This document shows, one piece after another, positions 10,126-19,033 of a stretch of DNA of 64,000 nt. Under the pieces are notes generated by a model. That model was given only the letters and a program-made list of their open reading frames with translations. It was not told where the DNA came from and did no database searches. The translations under genes were made by a program, and so were the position numbers. How positions within the stretch are numbered: position 1 is the first letter of the stretch; every line of letters begins with the position of its first letter. Source of the stretch: DASYQD01 sp963846495 (GTDB taxonomy: Bacteria > Acidobacteriota > Thermoanaerobaculia > Multivoradales > JAIOJS01); assembly GCA_963846495.1 (NCBI GenBank), contig CAWJWP010000014.1:5258-69257 (forward strand). The letters run 5' to 3'.

Positions 10126-13100
10126 TCAGGTGCTGCCGGCGCGGCGGCCACCTCGAGGGTCGCTATTGGCGCGGCAGAGGGGGAGGCGGATCACGGCTAT
10201 GTCGTGACGCTCGCTCCAGCGGTGTCGCGCCACGATCTCCCGGAAGTACACCTGGTCCTGGACGCAGCCGCGGCGCCAGGTTGGAGTGGCGTACTCGCGC
10301 CGCAGACAGACCTCGGGAGTCGCGAAGCTGTAGTCGACTTGCTGCGGCGACACCAGCATGCCGCAGCGAGCCATCTTCGCCCGCGGGCTGCTCTGGAAGG
10401 CGGCGGCGAAGCTGGCCAGGTATTCCGGGTACATGTCGTCGTCGTCGTCGAAGAAACACACGAAATCGCCGGTGGCATGGCGGAGCCCCTGGTTGCGCGC
10501 CCACGAGGCGCTGGTGCGCTCGCAATGGCGGACGAGGCGGATCCTGGGATCGGCGCAGCCGGGGTCGGCGTCGCCTCCGTTGTCGACGAGGATCAGCTCC
10601 CAGTTGCGGTAGGTCTGCGCGACGACGCCGGCGATGGTAGAGGCGAGCCTGTGTGGCCGGCGGAAGGTGGGCATGATGATGCTGAACTTGAACGGCTCGG
10701 CTGTGGCTGGGGCGGTCGACTCGGCGATGACGAAGAGGTCGCCTTCGAGGCCGACCGGGGCCAGGATCCACACCTCTTCAGCCTCGTCGCCGGCTGCGAG
10801 CGACCGCCGCTCGCGCACCGCCCAGCCACCCGCGGCGACCGCCGCCTCGATCTCCCCCGCGGTCCAGCGGGTTTCGAGGAAACCTTCCCCGACGCGTGTC
10901 GTGCGGCGCGCACCGCGGGCGGCGGGAGGCACATAGAACGCCACCACGACGGCCCGGCGGGCAACTCGCATGGCCTCGGCCAGGGTCCGTTCGAAGAGCC
11001 ACGGTGGCAGGTGCTCGAGGACGTGGCGCAGCACGACGACGTCGAAGCCGCCGCTCTGCCACGGCAGGCAGCCGGCGTCGGCCTGGATCACCGGAACGTC
11101 GGGGAAGAGGCGATGGGCGGTGCGCAGCATGGCGGTGGTCACGTCGGTGCCCACCCACGACACCCGCGGCCGATACGGGGCCAAGTGAGTCCACAGCGCT
11201 CCCGGGCCGCAGCCGAGGTCGAGCAGGCGCGAGCCCAACCGCACTGACAGCTCGGCGAGCGCCCGACGGCAGCTTGTCGCCGCGCTCACGGTGCGTTCTT
11301 CCGTCACGATGCGGGCGATACGCTCCTCCGCCCAGAAGTTCCAGTGCTCCCATTCGCGGCGGCCCGGCACCGCTACAACGTCGCCGGCTGCCGGTGGCGC
11401 CTCAGCGGCATAACGGCGCGGATCGCCGATTCGTCCGCCGTCAGGCTGGCGCCGACGGCGGCGGCGCCAGAGCTCCGCGTTGGCCTTGGCGGCCGCACCG
11501 GACTCGTCGGGGCGCGGGTGGTCGAGGTGCAGCAGGCAGCCGTCGAGTCGCGGCAGGGTCCCGGTCGTGCGCTCCAGGCGGCTGCAGATCTCGCGGTCCT
11601 CCCACCCCCAGCCCCGGAAGCGCTCGTCGTGCCCGCCCACCGCATGGTAGAGAGCGGCGTCGATCCAGAGCGCGCCGCCCTGGGAATCGGTGAAGCGACG
11701 ACCGGCGAAGCGGGCGGGATCGAGCGCGTTGCGGGGAGTGGCGACGTGCTCGGCAATCGCCTCCGCGGTGGCGACGGCGTCGAGGTAGAGGACCTCGCGG
11801 TAGGGCAGCAACGCCCGCGCACCGCCGCGCAGCGCGGCGAGCCCGCGCGAGAGGAAGTCCGCAGGCAGCAGGAGGTCGGCGTCGAGGAAGCACAGCGCTC
11901 CGGCGTCGGCGGCGGTCGAGGCGGCGCCGACGTTGAAGGCCCATCCGCGGTTGTATGGGCCGGGGTTGTAGACGAATACGTGGCGATCGACCAGCGGGGC
12001 GAGCTCCGCGGCGAGCAGCGCCTCGGTGTCCTGCTCGACGACGACGACGCGGTAGCGGAAGCGCTCGAGGTCCTGGAAGGCGAGGGCGGTGAGCATTGCC
12101 CTCGCGTTGCGCCGCCTCGCCGACTCGTGCCGACCAGCACGGATACCGACGACCACGGTCACCTCCCGGTGCTCGCGGTGGCTCTCCTCGAGGAGCTCGG
12201 CAAGGGAAAAGTCGAGCGCCTCTCGCGGCACGTCGTCCACCGGCCTTCCGGGCGCCATCGCCGCCCGGGTCGTGTACCACTGGTGGTAGACGATCCCCTC
12301 GTACTCGGCGCCGAGCGAGACCGGCTCGGAGGCGCTGCCGGGCCGCCGGGCGGCAGTGCGCTCGAGGCCGGCAAGGCGGCGGCCGCCGCGGCGTGCTTCG
12401 ACGCTGATTCGCTCGCCGACGTCGAGGCGGCTGGGGCGGTCTTTCTCGTCGAGGAAGCCCACCCCCAGCTCGTCGAGCGTGGCGCGCGCGATCATCAGGC
12501 AGGAGGGGTGGACGTAGCCGCGGTGGTGGAGGATCCCGGCGACGGCCGCCCCGCCGTCGAGCAGCGCGCGGAGGCGGGCGAGCCAGTCGTCGGCGAGAGG
12601 AAAGGCGTCGCTGTCGAGGGCCACCAGGTAGGGCGAGCGGAGGTAAGAACGGGCCAGCTCGAGGGCGGGCCCGTGGCCGCGGTTGACTTCGCTCTCGATG
12701 AGGTCGAGGTCGCCGCGGCGGGCGAGCAGCCGCAGCCACTCTCGGCTGCCGTCGGTAGAGGCGTTGTCGACCACCACCAGCCGGGCGTCGGCGCCGGCGC
12801 TGTGGCGCAAGGTCCTGAGCACGGCCACGCGGGTCATCTCGAGACCGTTGTGGACCGCCATCAGCACGCCGTAGGTTGGAGGAGGGTAGGGCATGACGGC
12901 GCTCCCATCGGTGAGGGCCGCCGCCCTGGCGACCCTCCGCTCGGGCAGGGCGACGGCGAGGGCGGCGCGCAGGCGCTCGGCGTAGCTGTGCGTGGCGAGG
13001 CGTTCGCGGCAGGCGGCGAGCAGGCACCGGCGGCGATCCGGGTCGGCCAGGAGCCCGCGCACCACCACCACCAGACCCTCGACGTCGGCGAAATGCGGCA

Positions 13101-14565
13101 GGTCGGGAAAGGCCTCGGCGAGCTCAGGGCGCTGCTCCGAGACCACCAGGGCGCCGCAGGCCAGCGCCTCGTAGACGCGCGGATTGAGCGAGGTCGCCGG
13201 CAGCCGCCGGCGGTTGAAGTGGTGGCGGTCGCGGAAGACGTTGACCACCACCCGCGTCTGCCGGTAGAGCTCGGCCGTCCGTTCCGGCGGCACGTTGGCG
13301 CCGAGCGAGAGCGCCTGCAGCTGCCGCGACCGCCAGGGCCCGCCGACGACGTACGACAGCAGCCCCTCGCGTGCAAGGCGCAGCAACATCGCCTCGCGCG
13401 TCGGGTTGCCGCCGCCGATGAAGCCCACGTCATAGCGCCGGTCCTCGTCGGGCCCACAGGTTTGGCGGTGAGGGTCCCAGGCGACCGGCAGGTAGTGGGC
13501 GTTGCGATGGCGACCGCGGGTCGAAGGGTCGTTGACGAAGACGACGTCGAACCCCCGCGAGGTGCGCTCGGTGTCGTCCACCTCGTAGGGCTCGTCGAGG
13601 AGCCAGACAACGCTCCGCACGTCACGGAAGCGGTCGCCCCAGCGCTGCCGGAAGCGGCGGCCGTGGACCACGAAGAGCAGGTCCGGCTGGAAGCCCGCGA
13701 CCGCCTCAGGGAGCCGCGCCTCGTCCCACGACGCGGCGGCCCAGGGCAGGCCCAGGTCACGCGCGGCGTTCTCCAGGCCGCGAGTGAAGACGTCGCCGCA
13801 GGAGAGGAACTGGTAGTGGACGAAGAACAGCCGCGGCGGCTCCGCGGGCGCGGGCGCCGGTTCTGGCGCCGGCGTTGACGCAGGCGCCGGCGCGGTTTCC
13901 GGAGCGGGCGCGGCCGCATGGAGCATGCCGTTGCTTCCATTGCCGAAGGTCTCGAGCGCCACCTTCGGCAGGGTGGCGAGCCGGCTTTCCCGCGACAGGT
14001 TGACCAGCTCGACGCCGCGGCGCGCCAGCGCGGCCCTCAGCGCGCCATACTCGCCGTCGATCTCGGCCAGCTCGCGAGTCAACGGGTGGCGGCCGGTGGC
14101 GGCGAAGAAGTGGTGATCGGTGAAGTCGACGCCGATCAGCCCAATGCGGCGGGCCCCCATCAGAACCGCGAGGCAGACCGCGACGTAAGGTGAGTTCCGC
14201 GTGAAGGGAAGCGACTCTGAGTCGCCGACCTCCGTTCCACGCCGCCGACCGAGCCGGAACCTCACGATCGCCGGGTGGGCGAGCCCACCCAGGTCGCGCC
14301 CGGGGTCGAGCTGGGTGAACAGCGCGCGGGCGCGGCTCGACTCGACGTGACGGAAGCGGTCGGCGCGGAACTGGCTCTTCGGGTTGACCACCACGAGGTA
14401 GGTGGGATCGAAGAGGCGTCCGACGTCGTTGACCCCGATCGTCGTCCAGCGTTCAGGCGTCGGCAGGTCGGCGAGCGAACGGCCGCAACCGCAGACGACG
14501 ATCGTCTCGCCGGCGTGGCGGCCGCACCAGGAGGCAAGGGTCGGACCGGGCGGGACGCTGCTCAC
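10126..14565 (-). CDS. Giant multidomain glycosyltransferase/methyltransferase at the end of the eCIS operon
   Basis: 1479 residues. Domains in order: a DUF115/MptE-like or sialyltransferase-like domain (about 15-215; VVCGCGRSLADL, MGARRIGLIGVDFTDHHFF); an A/P/E linker (217-240); a CgeB-like GT-B glycosyltransferase (about 240-545; RVYEALACGALVVSE); a GT2 glycosyltransferase (560-795; VLMAVHNG, VVVDNASTDGS); a second GT2 with a galactosyltransferase-type tail (800-1030; GGHDERFRGWGWEDREI); a class I methyltransferase (about 1090-1285; LLDLGCGPG); and a third GT2 (1292-1470; SIIMPTFRRPHRL, FFDDDDDMYPEY). One polypeptide could build and methylate a glycan. It overlaps the upstream propeller gene by ATGA and ends the eCIS transcript, which suggests that it modifies the particle or the cell surface. 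That link is inferred from position only. Confidence 0.85.
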   Translation of the reverse strand: MSSVPPGPTLASWCGRHAGETIVVCGCGRSLADLPTPERWTTIGVNDVGRLFDPTYLVVVNPKSQFRADRFRHVESSRARALFTQLDPGRDLGGLAHPAIVRFRLGRRRGTEVGDSESLPFTRNSPYVAVCLAVLMGARRIGLIGVDFTDHHFFAATGRHPLTRELAEIDGEYGALRAALARRGVELVNLSRESRLATLPKVALETFGNGSNGMLHAAAPAPETAPAPASTPAPEPAPAPAEPPRLFFVHYQFLSCGDVFTRGLENAARDLGLPWAAASWDEARLPEAVAGFQPDLLFVVHGRRFRQRWGDRFRDVRSVVWLLDEPYEVDDTERTSRGFDVVFVNDPSTRGRHRNAHYLPVAWDPHRQTCGPDEDRRYDVGFIGGGNPTREAMLLRLAREGLLSYVVGGPWRSRQLQALSLGANVPPERTAELYRQTRVVVNVFRDRHHFNRRRLPATSLNPRVYEALACGALVVSEQRPELAEAFPDLPHFADVEGLVVVVRGLLADPDRRRCLLAACRERLATHSYAERLRAALAVALPERRVARAAALTDGSAVMPYPPPTYGVLMAVHNGLEMTRVAVLRTLRHSAGADARLVVVDNASTDGSREWLRLLARRGDLDLIESEVNRGHGPALELARSYLRSPYLVALDSDAFPLADDWLARLRALLDGGAAVAGILHHRGYVHPSCLMIARATLDELGVGFLDEKDRPSRLDVGERISVEARRGGRRLAGLERTAARRPGSASEPVSLGAEYEGIVYHQWYTTRAAMAPGRPVDDVPREALDFSLAELLEESHREHREVTVVVGIRAGRHESARRRNARAMLTALAFQDLERFRYRVVVVEQDTEALLAAELAPLVDRHVFVYNPGPYNRGWAFNVGAASTAADAGALCFLDADLLLPADFLSRGLAALRGGARALLPYREVLYLDAVATAEAIAEHVATPRNALDPARFAGRRFTDSQGGALWIDAALYHAVGGHDERFRGWGWEDREICSRLERTTGTLPRLDGCLLHLDHPRPDESGAAAKANAELWRRRRRRQPDGGRIGDPRRYAAEAPPAAGDVVAVPGRREWEHWNFWAEERIARIVTEERTVSAATSCRRALAELSVRLGSRLLDLGCGPGALWTHLAPYRPRVSWVGTDVTTAMLRTAHRLFPDVPVIQADAGCLPWQSGGFDVVVLRHVLEHLPPWLFERTLAEAMRVARRAVVVAFYVPPAARGARRTTRVGEGFLETRWTAGEIEAAVAAGGWAVRERRSLAAGDEAEEVWILAPVGLEGDLFVIAESTAPATAEPFKFSIIMPTFRRPHRLASTIAGVVAQTYRNWELILVDNGGDADPGCADPRIRLVRHCERTSASWARNQGLRHATGDFVCFFDDDDDMYPEYLASFAAAFQSSPRAKMARCGMLVSPQQVDYSFATPEVCLRREYATPTWRRGCVQDQVYFREIVARHRWSERHDIAVIRLPLCRANSDPRGGRRAGST

Positions 14566-15812
14566 GGGTTGCCCTCAGTGGCGCCAACGCCCGGGTCGGT
14601 GATCCAGCCCGGGGAGGGGAGCAGGGCGAGGTGAGCGATGCCCCCTTCTGCGAAGGCCACGACCAGCCGCCCGTCGTCGATCCGCAGGGGCGCCAGCACG
14701 CGGCACCCCGAGCCGGGGGAAAAGCGCGCCACCTCGCGCACGGCTCCGCTCTCGAGCGAAACGGCGAGGAGGCGCCCATCGAGGCTGGGCGCGAGCAGAA
14801 AACCCGGGACGACAGTGGCGGGGATGGTCGCGTCCAGGCCGATCCTGTCGCCGCGTATCTGCCAGCGGAGCTCCCCGCTGCGCGCCGAGAAGAAGGCAGG
14901 ATCGACCCCCGCGACGACCCCGCCGGGCACGGCGACGGGATCCGACTGGTCGTACCCCCCATCGACCTCCCGCCACCAGCGCAGACCCTGTCCATCGTTC
15001 TCGAGGACCAGCAAGGTGCTGCGGAACAGCTCGAGGTACCGGCTCCCACCGTCTTCGGCGAGCCGCGCCGAAAGCAGGGCGATGCTGCCGTCGTCGAGCA
15101 CCACCGGCCGCCGGTGCCCGAGCGCCACGCGATCGAGGGGAGGGCCCGAGCGCCACCGCTCCCGCAGCGAGCGATCGAAGGATCGGATCTCTCCTGGCGC
15201 CCGTCGGTGCGAACCCGGGGGGGGAGGCGGCTGCCACGGCTTGAAGGGCGGCAAGGACCGCTCGTCGTCCCGATCCGTCCGCCCAGTACACGTGGCCACC
15301 AGCGTTCCCGCGCTGGCCCAGCCGAGCCGCGCTACCACGCCACGCTCGCCAGGACAGGCAGTGGACTTACGCAGCACGCGGCCGTCCGCGGTCGAGAGCT
15401 CCAGAATCTCGCGGCCAGCCGGGACGAACAGGGAATCGCCCGCCCAGAGCACATCCCCTGCGAACGGAGCCGCCAAGTCGCTCCGGGCCTGGGCCGGCGC
15501 CGCGCGGTCGTCCGGGACGACGGCGCGCCAGCGCTCGTTCCCGTCCAGGTCCATAGCCACGACGGCGCCCGCACGACCATAGGCATAGAGGGTGGATTCA
15601 GAGGCCGCTGCCAGGGGCGGCATCCGCCAGACTGCCCACCGCGGCGCCAGGGTGTCCCGGGAGAAGGCGGCCAGCCCCAGCCCGTCTACGGGCGACACGC
15701 CGGGCACGCCCCGGTCGAGGGTCACCACCACCACGGAACCGGCAAGCGCCATCTCGCCCATGACCGGGGCCTCGAGATGGACGACATGCTTGGCGTCGGG
15801 GTCCCAGGGCAC
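14562..15812 (-). CDS. PQQ-like beta-propeller repeat protein
   Basis: 416 residues with repeated blade-like segments (VVAMDLDGNERWRAVV, ILELSTADGRVLRKS, FFSARSGELRWQI, LLAVSLESGAVREVA), the pattern of a pyrrolo-quinoline-quinone-like propeller. There is no signal peptide, so it is cytoplasmic or loaded into the particle. GTG at 15812 is preceded by GAGGAG. It lies 39 bp after the DUF4157 gene and overlaps the glycosyltransferase (ATGA, 14562-14565). It could be a scaffold or binding partner for that enzyme or an accessory of the particle; the sequence does not decide. Confidence 0.75.
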   Translation of the reverse strand: MPWDPDAKHVVHLEAPVMGEMALAGSVVVVTLDRGVPGVSPVDGLGLAAFSRDTLAPRWAVWRMPPLAAASESTLYAYGRAGAVVAMDLDGNERWRAVVPDDRAAPAQARSDLAAPFAGDVLWAGDSLFVPAGREILELSTADGRVLRKSTACPGERGVVARLGWASAGTLVATCTGRTDRDDERSLPPFKPWQPPPPPGSHRRAPGEIRSFDRSLRERWRSGPPLDRVALGHRRPVVLDDGSIALLSARLAEDGGSRYLELFRSTLLVLENDGQGLRWWREVDGGYDQSDPVAVPGGVVAGVDPAFFSARSGELRWQIRGDRIGLDATIPATVVPGFLLAPSLDGRLLAVSLESGAVREVARFSPGSGCRVLAPLRIDDGRLVVAFAEGGIAHLALLPSPGWITDPGVGATEGNP

Positions 15813-15851
15813 GGATGGCCACTCCTCAGCGGTCCAGCGAAGCTGGCCTGC

Positions 15852-17846
15852 TCATGGGCCCGCCGGGACTCCGACGGCGCTCTCGATTGCTTGGATGCCC
15901 TGAAGGTCCAGGTGCGTGGCAAAGTCGTTCAGCGCATCGCGCACGTTGGCGTCCGTCTGCAGGCGCGCCCGCTCCCGCAGCGTGGCGACGATCTCGTGGC
16001 GGATGGCCATCTGGACGGCGCTCCGCATCTCCGCATTGAACGAGCCCCACTGCCAGATCAGAGCGACATTGCCGGCACTGGTGTCTTCGCGCGGGATGTA
16101 TCGTTCGGCGGCGTATGGGGTCAACGTGGCGAGCGCCTGGCCGAAGGCGATCGCAAAGTTCGGCCAGGGCCCCGGCGAGTAGACCGGCCGCGGCGGCACC
16201 GCGGCGGCTGCCGCCCTGCGCATGGCGTCCAAGTCTCCCAGTGAGGCGCGCATGGCGGCCAGCACCATGTTCCGGGTCGTCGTCGAGAAACTGAGCACAC
16301 GGTCGCCCATGGCGGTGAAGCGGAAGCCGCCCGACAGGGACGTGCCGGACTCGTCGACGTCCGAGCGCACCCGGAGCCCGGCGTTGTCCCGGTTGTGGAA
16401 TGCCAAGGAGACGACGTCTCCGAGGGAGAACGACCCGATCGCGGCGCCGCCTAGGATGCGGATTCGAGACTCGAGGTCGGCTTGGTCCGGGATCTGCCCG
16501 AAGAAGTCACCCCACGGGTGCGCTTGCTGCAGGTAAGCGCGCATGTGGCGCGCCATGTAGGCGACGAACTGGTCGACGGAGTTTGGAAAGCGGGCTTGGT
16601 ACCAGGTGCGAATCGCGCTGCGAGGCGTCCGCACGTGACCGGCAGAAAACATGTCGGTCAAGAAATGGTGGCCGAATGCCTCGGTGGTGCGCGCTGCTTC
16701 CCAATCGGACTGCGCCTGCGCGGTAGGCACTGAGGGATACGGGTGGATGCCAGAACGGAAAGCGAGCTCGAGCGCCTCTCGGTGGTAGCGCTGGTACTCG
16801 TTGCGCGCGGTGCCACCGGCGCTGAAATGCGAAATGTTTCTGGCCGCCAAGGTGAAGTACCGGTCACGGACCGCCTGCTTGATCGCCTCGCTCACCGCCG
16901 GCTCGGCTCCGGCGCCAAGCGCCCACCACCGCGCCCAGAGGAGTTGCGCGCGCCCCTCGTTTGTTTCGGCGAGCACCCGCATCTCCACGAGACTCTGGAA
17001 GTAATCCCCCGCCAGCGCCACCATCTCGCCATAGGTCAGCTTCTGAGGAGACGCCGGAGTGCCGATATCGAGGTCGGTGGTGGCGCCACCGGTGGCCTCG
17101 TGGCCGAGCTGCCGGTGCTCCTCGGAGCCGAACCGATGGAGGTGAGAGGGTGGACCCCCGGAGTCTGACCCCTGCGCGACGTGCGCCAACTCGTGCGCCA
17201 GCAGGTGCCGGCCGGGGCGGGTCTCGGGCGCGTACTCCCCGGCTGCGAAGGCGATGTCGCGGCCCATCGTGAAGGCGCGCGCACCGATGGCGACCGCCAG
17301 CCCGGCGGCCCGCGCGTCGCGATGGATTCGAACCTCGCCGAAGTCGCGGTGGAAGCTTCCTTCGACGGAGGCACGAGCCCCGGCAGGCAAGGGCTCACCG
17401 GTGCCTCGGAGCGACCGGAGGTCACCCTGCAGCCGGGGCTGGACGGCGGCGAGGTCGCCGGCCTCAGGGCCCACTTCGGGCACCTCCTCGTCCCTGCCGG
17501 CGCGCGACGGCGCCGCGGGCTCTGCGGCCAGGCGTCGGGTGTCGGGGGCGCCGATGGACAACCGCGACACCTGCGGCGCCGGTTGGCCAACCGTTACCTT
17601 TTCAGCGACGGCGTCGGCCTCGCGCTCCCAGCGGTCGCCGGGGCGGCCCATCGCTATCGGCTTCTGCTCCATGACGGCCGGTCGGTTCTTGGCTCCCGGG
17701 GCCGCCAGGGGCACCGCCGGACCGGAGGCATAAAAGGCCGACAGCCGGTCGAGCCGTTCTCCACTCGCGGCCGGCGCAGAACCGATGGGACGAGCCGGTG
17801 CCTGCGGTCGGGGCTGCGGGCGGTCGCGCCGGGCGGGTTCGCGCAT
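15852..17846 (-). CDS. eCIS-associated DUF4157 protein with a helical, histidine-rich C-terminal domain (candidate cargo)
   Basis: 664 residues. A disordered, P/A/R-rich N-terminus (1-140) is followed by a DUF4157 core (about 150-235; FHRDFGEVRIHRDARA, HLLAHELAHVAQ) with an intact HExxH zinc site. DUF4157 is a hallmark domain of eCIS loci, often at the head of toxin cargo. The C-terminal 400 residues hold spaced histidine motifs (NISHFSAGG, YQRYHREALELAF, GHHFLTDMFSAGHVR) that resemble the helical zinc-dependent phospholipase C/S1-P1 arrangement; this is a tentative resemblance. ATG 17846 follows GGAGACGACG. It lies 12 bp from the TPR gene, within the cargo end of the operon. Confidence 0.8.
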   Translation of the reverse strand: MREPARRDRPQPRPQAPARPIGSAPAASGERLDRLSAFYASGPAVPLAAPGAKNRPAVMEQKPIAMGRPGDRWEREADAVAEKVTVGQPAPQVSRLSIGAPDTRRLAAEPAAPSRAGRDEEVPEVGPEAGDLAAVQPRLQGDLRSLRGTGEPLPAGARASVEGSFHRDFGEVRIHRDARAAGLAVAIGARAFTMGRDIAFAAGEYAPETRPGRHLLAHELAHVAQGSDSGGPPSHLHRFGSEEHRQLGHEATGGATTDLDIGTPASPQKLTYGEMVALAGDYFQSLVEMRVLAETNEGRAQLLWARWWALGAGAEPAVSEAIKQAVRDRYFTLAARNISHFSAGGTARNEYQRYHREALELAFRSGIHPYPSVPTAQAQSDWEAARTTEAFGHHFLTDMFSAGHVRTPRSAIRTWYQARFPNSVDQFVAYMARHMRAYLQQAHPWGDFFGQIPDQADLESRIRILGGAAIGSFSLGDVVSLAFHNRDNAGLRVRSDVDESGTSLSGGFRFTAMGDRVLSFSTTTRNMVLAAMRASLGDLDAMRRAAAAAVPPRPVYSPGPWPNFAIAFGQALATLTPYAAERYIPREDTSAGNVALIWQWGSFNAEMRSAVQMAIRHEIVATLRERARLQTDANVRDALNDFATHLDLQGIQAIESAVGVPAGP

Positions 17847-17858
17847 CGTCGTCTCCGT

Positions 17859-19031
17859 TCAGTGGCGATTCCTGTCCTCGGGCTCGGTCCCCGCCGCCGG
17901 CGTGTGACGTTCGAGCAGCTCCTGCACCATGGCGTCGAAGCGCTCGGCGCCCAACTGCTCGCGGAGCGTCTCGATCTGGGCCCGCAGCGCGCCCTCTGCC
18001 GCGGCGATGCCGAGCCGCTTGGCGATGCTCACCCCGAGGGCGAGCACCCGATAAGCCTCGGCCGGGTGGTCGGCCTGCTGATGGATCGCCGACAGGTAGG
18101 AGACCATGGCGAAGAACCCCACCGCGTCCCCGCGCTGGGCAAAACCGGTGGCGGCCCGCAGGGCGGCGTCGCGGGCCTCCGCAAACGCCTGCCGGCCGAG
18201 GCGGGCCCGCGCCGACGCCAGCTCGAGCAGGGGCTGCCAGAGCGCGAGTCCCTGCTCGCGGGCGATGGCCAGCGCCTCTTCGATCAGCGGCTCGGCGGCG
18301 GCGTGCCGGCCGCGAGCGATCCGCAGGCTCGCCACCACCGCCGCCATTTGTAAGACTTCGGGCCACGCACCGGCGGCGTCGAGCAGGCCGCGGGCCTCGT
18401 CGAGCAGGCGCTCGGCCGCACCGACATCGCGCTGCGCTATGCGGATGAAGCCCAGCGATTGAAGGACCTGGACGCGCTCCTCGACGAGCTCCTCCGAGAG
18501 CTGCCGGCGCGCGGCGCTGAAGGCGGCGCGCGCCGGCTCGAGCTTGTTGCGCTGGAGCAGGAGCTCGCCGTGCGCCACGGCGGGCAGAGCGGCGATCCAG
18601 TCGGCGCCAGGCAAAGGCACGGCTGAGGCCTCGGCGAGGTCCGCCTCCGCAGCCGCAAAGTCCGCGCGCCGGGTGTGGATGCGGCTGCGCGTTGCAGCGG
18701 CGTAGCAGCGCAGCCGTGGCGTCAGCTCTCCGGCGGCGGTCGCCTGGTCGAGTGCGGCGAGCGCCCCGTTGAGGTCGCCCTGACGCATCCGCACCCCTGC
18801 TCGCCGGACCTGCAGGAGCATCGCCGTTTCGCTCTCGCCCAGCTCACGCGCCAGCGGCTCCGCCTCGTCGAGCCAGCCCGGCACCGGCGACGGCCAATCC
18901 ATGAAGGCCGGCGTGTAGAGGGCTGCCTCGGTCAGCGCCGCCAGGCGCCCCCGCGGCTCGCCCGTTCCGCGGCTCAGCGGCACGTCGAGAAGAAGCCGGT
19001 TGAGGAACGTCCGCGCGCGCTCGTCGGCCAC
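17859..19031 (-). CDS. TPR-repeat (MalT-like) protein of the eCIS operon
   Basis: 390 residues made almost wholly of helix-turn-helix repeats of about 40 residues with TPR-like spacing (GDLNGALAALDQATAAGEL, DFAAAEADLAEASAV, DVGAAERLLDEARGLLDAA, GRHAAAEPLIEEALAIARE). There is no signal peptide or catalytic motif. GTG 19031 lies 2 bp after the upstream stop, so it is translationally linked to the candidate toxin. TPR proteins act as binding scaffolds, and a cargo-chaperone or loading role is plausible, but this is inference from position. Confidence 0.75.
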   Translation of the reverse strand: MADERARTFLNRLLLDVPLSRGTGEPRGRLAALTEAALYTPAFMDWPSPVPGWLDEAEPLARELGESETAMLLQVRRAGVRMRQGDLNGALAALDQATAAGELTPRLRCYAAATRSRIHTRRADFAAAEADLAEASAVPLPGADWIAALPAVAHGELLLQRNKLEPARAAFSAARRQLSEELVEERVQVLQSLGFIRIAQRDVGAAERLLDEARGLLDAAGAWPEVLQMAAVVASLRIARGRHAAAEPLIEEALAIAREQGLALWQPLLELASARARLGRQAFAEARDAALRAATGFAQRGDAVGFFAMVSYLSAIHQQADHPAEAYRVLALGVSIAKRLGIAAAEGALRAQIETLREQLGAERFDAMVQELLERHTPAAGTEPEDRNRH

Positions 19032-19033
19032 GG

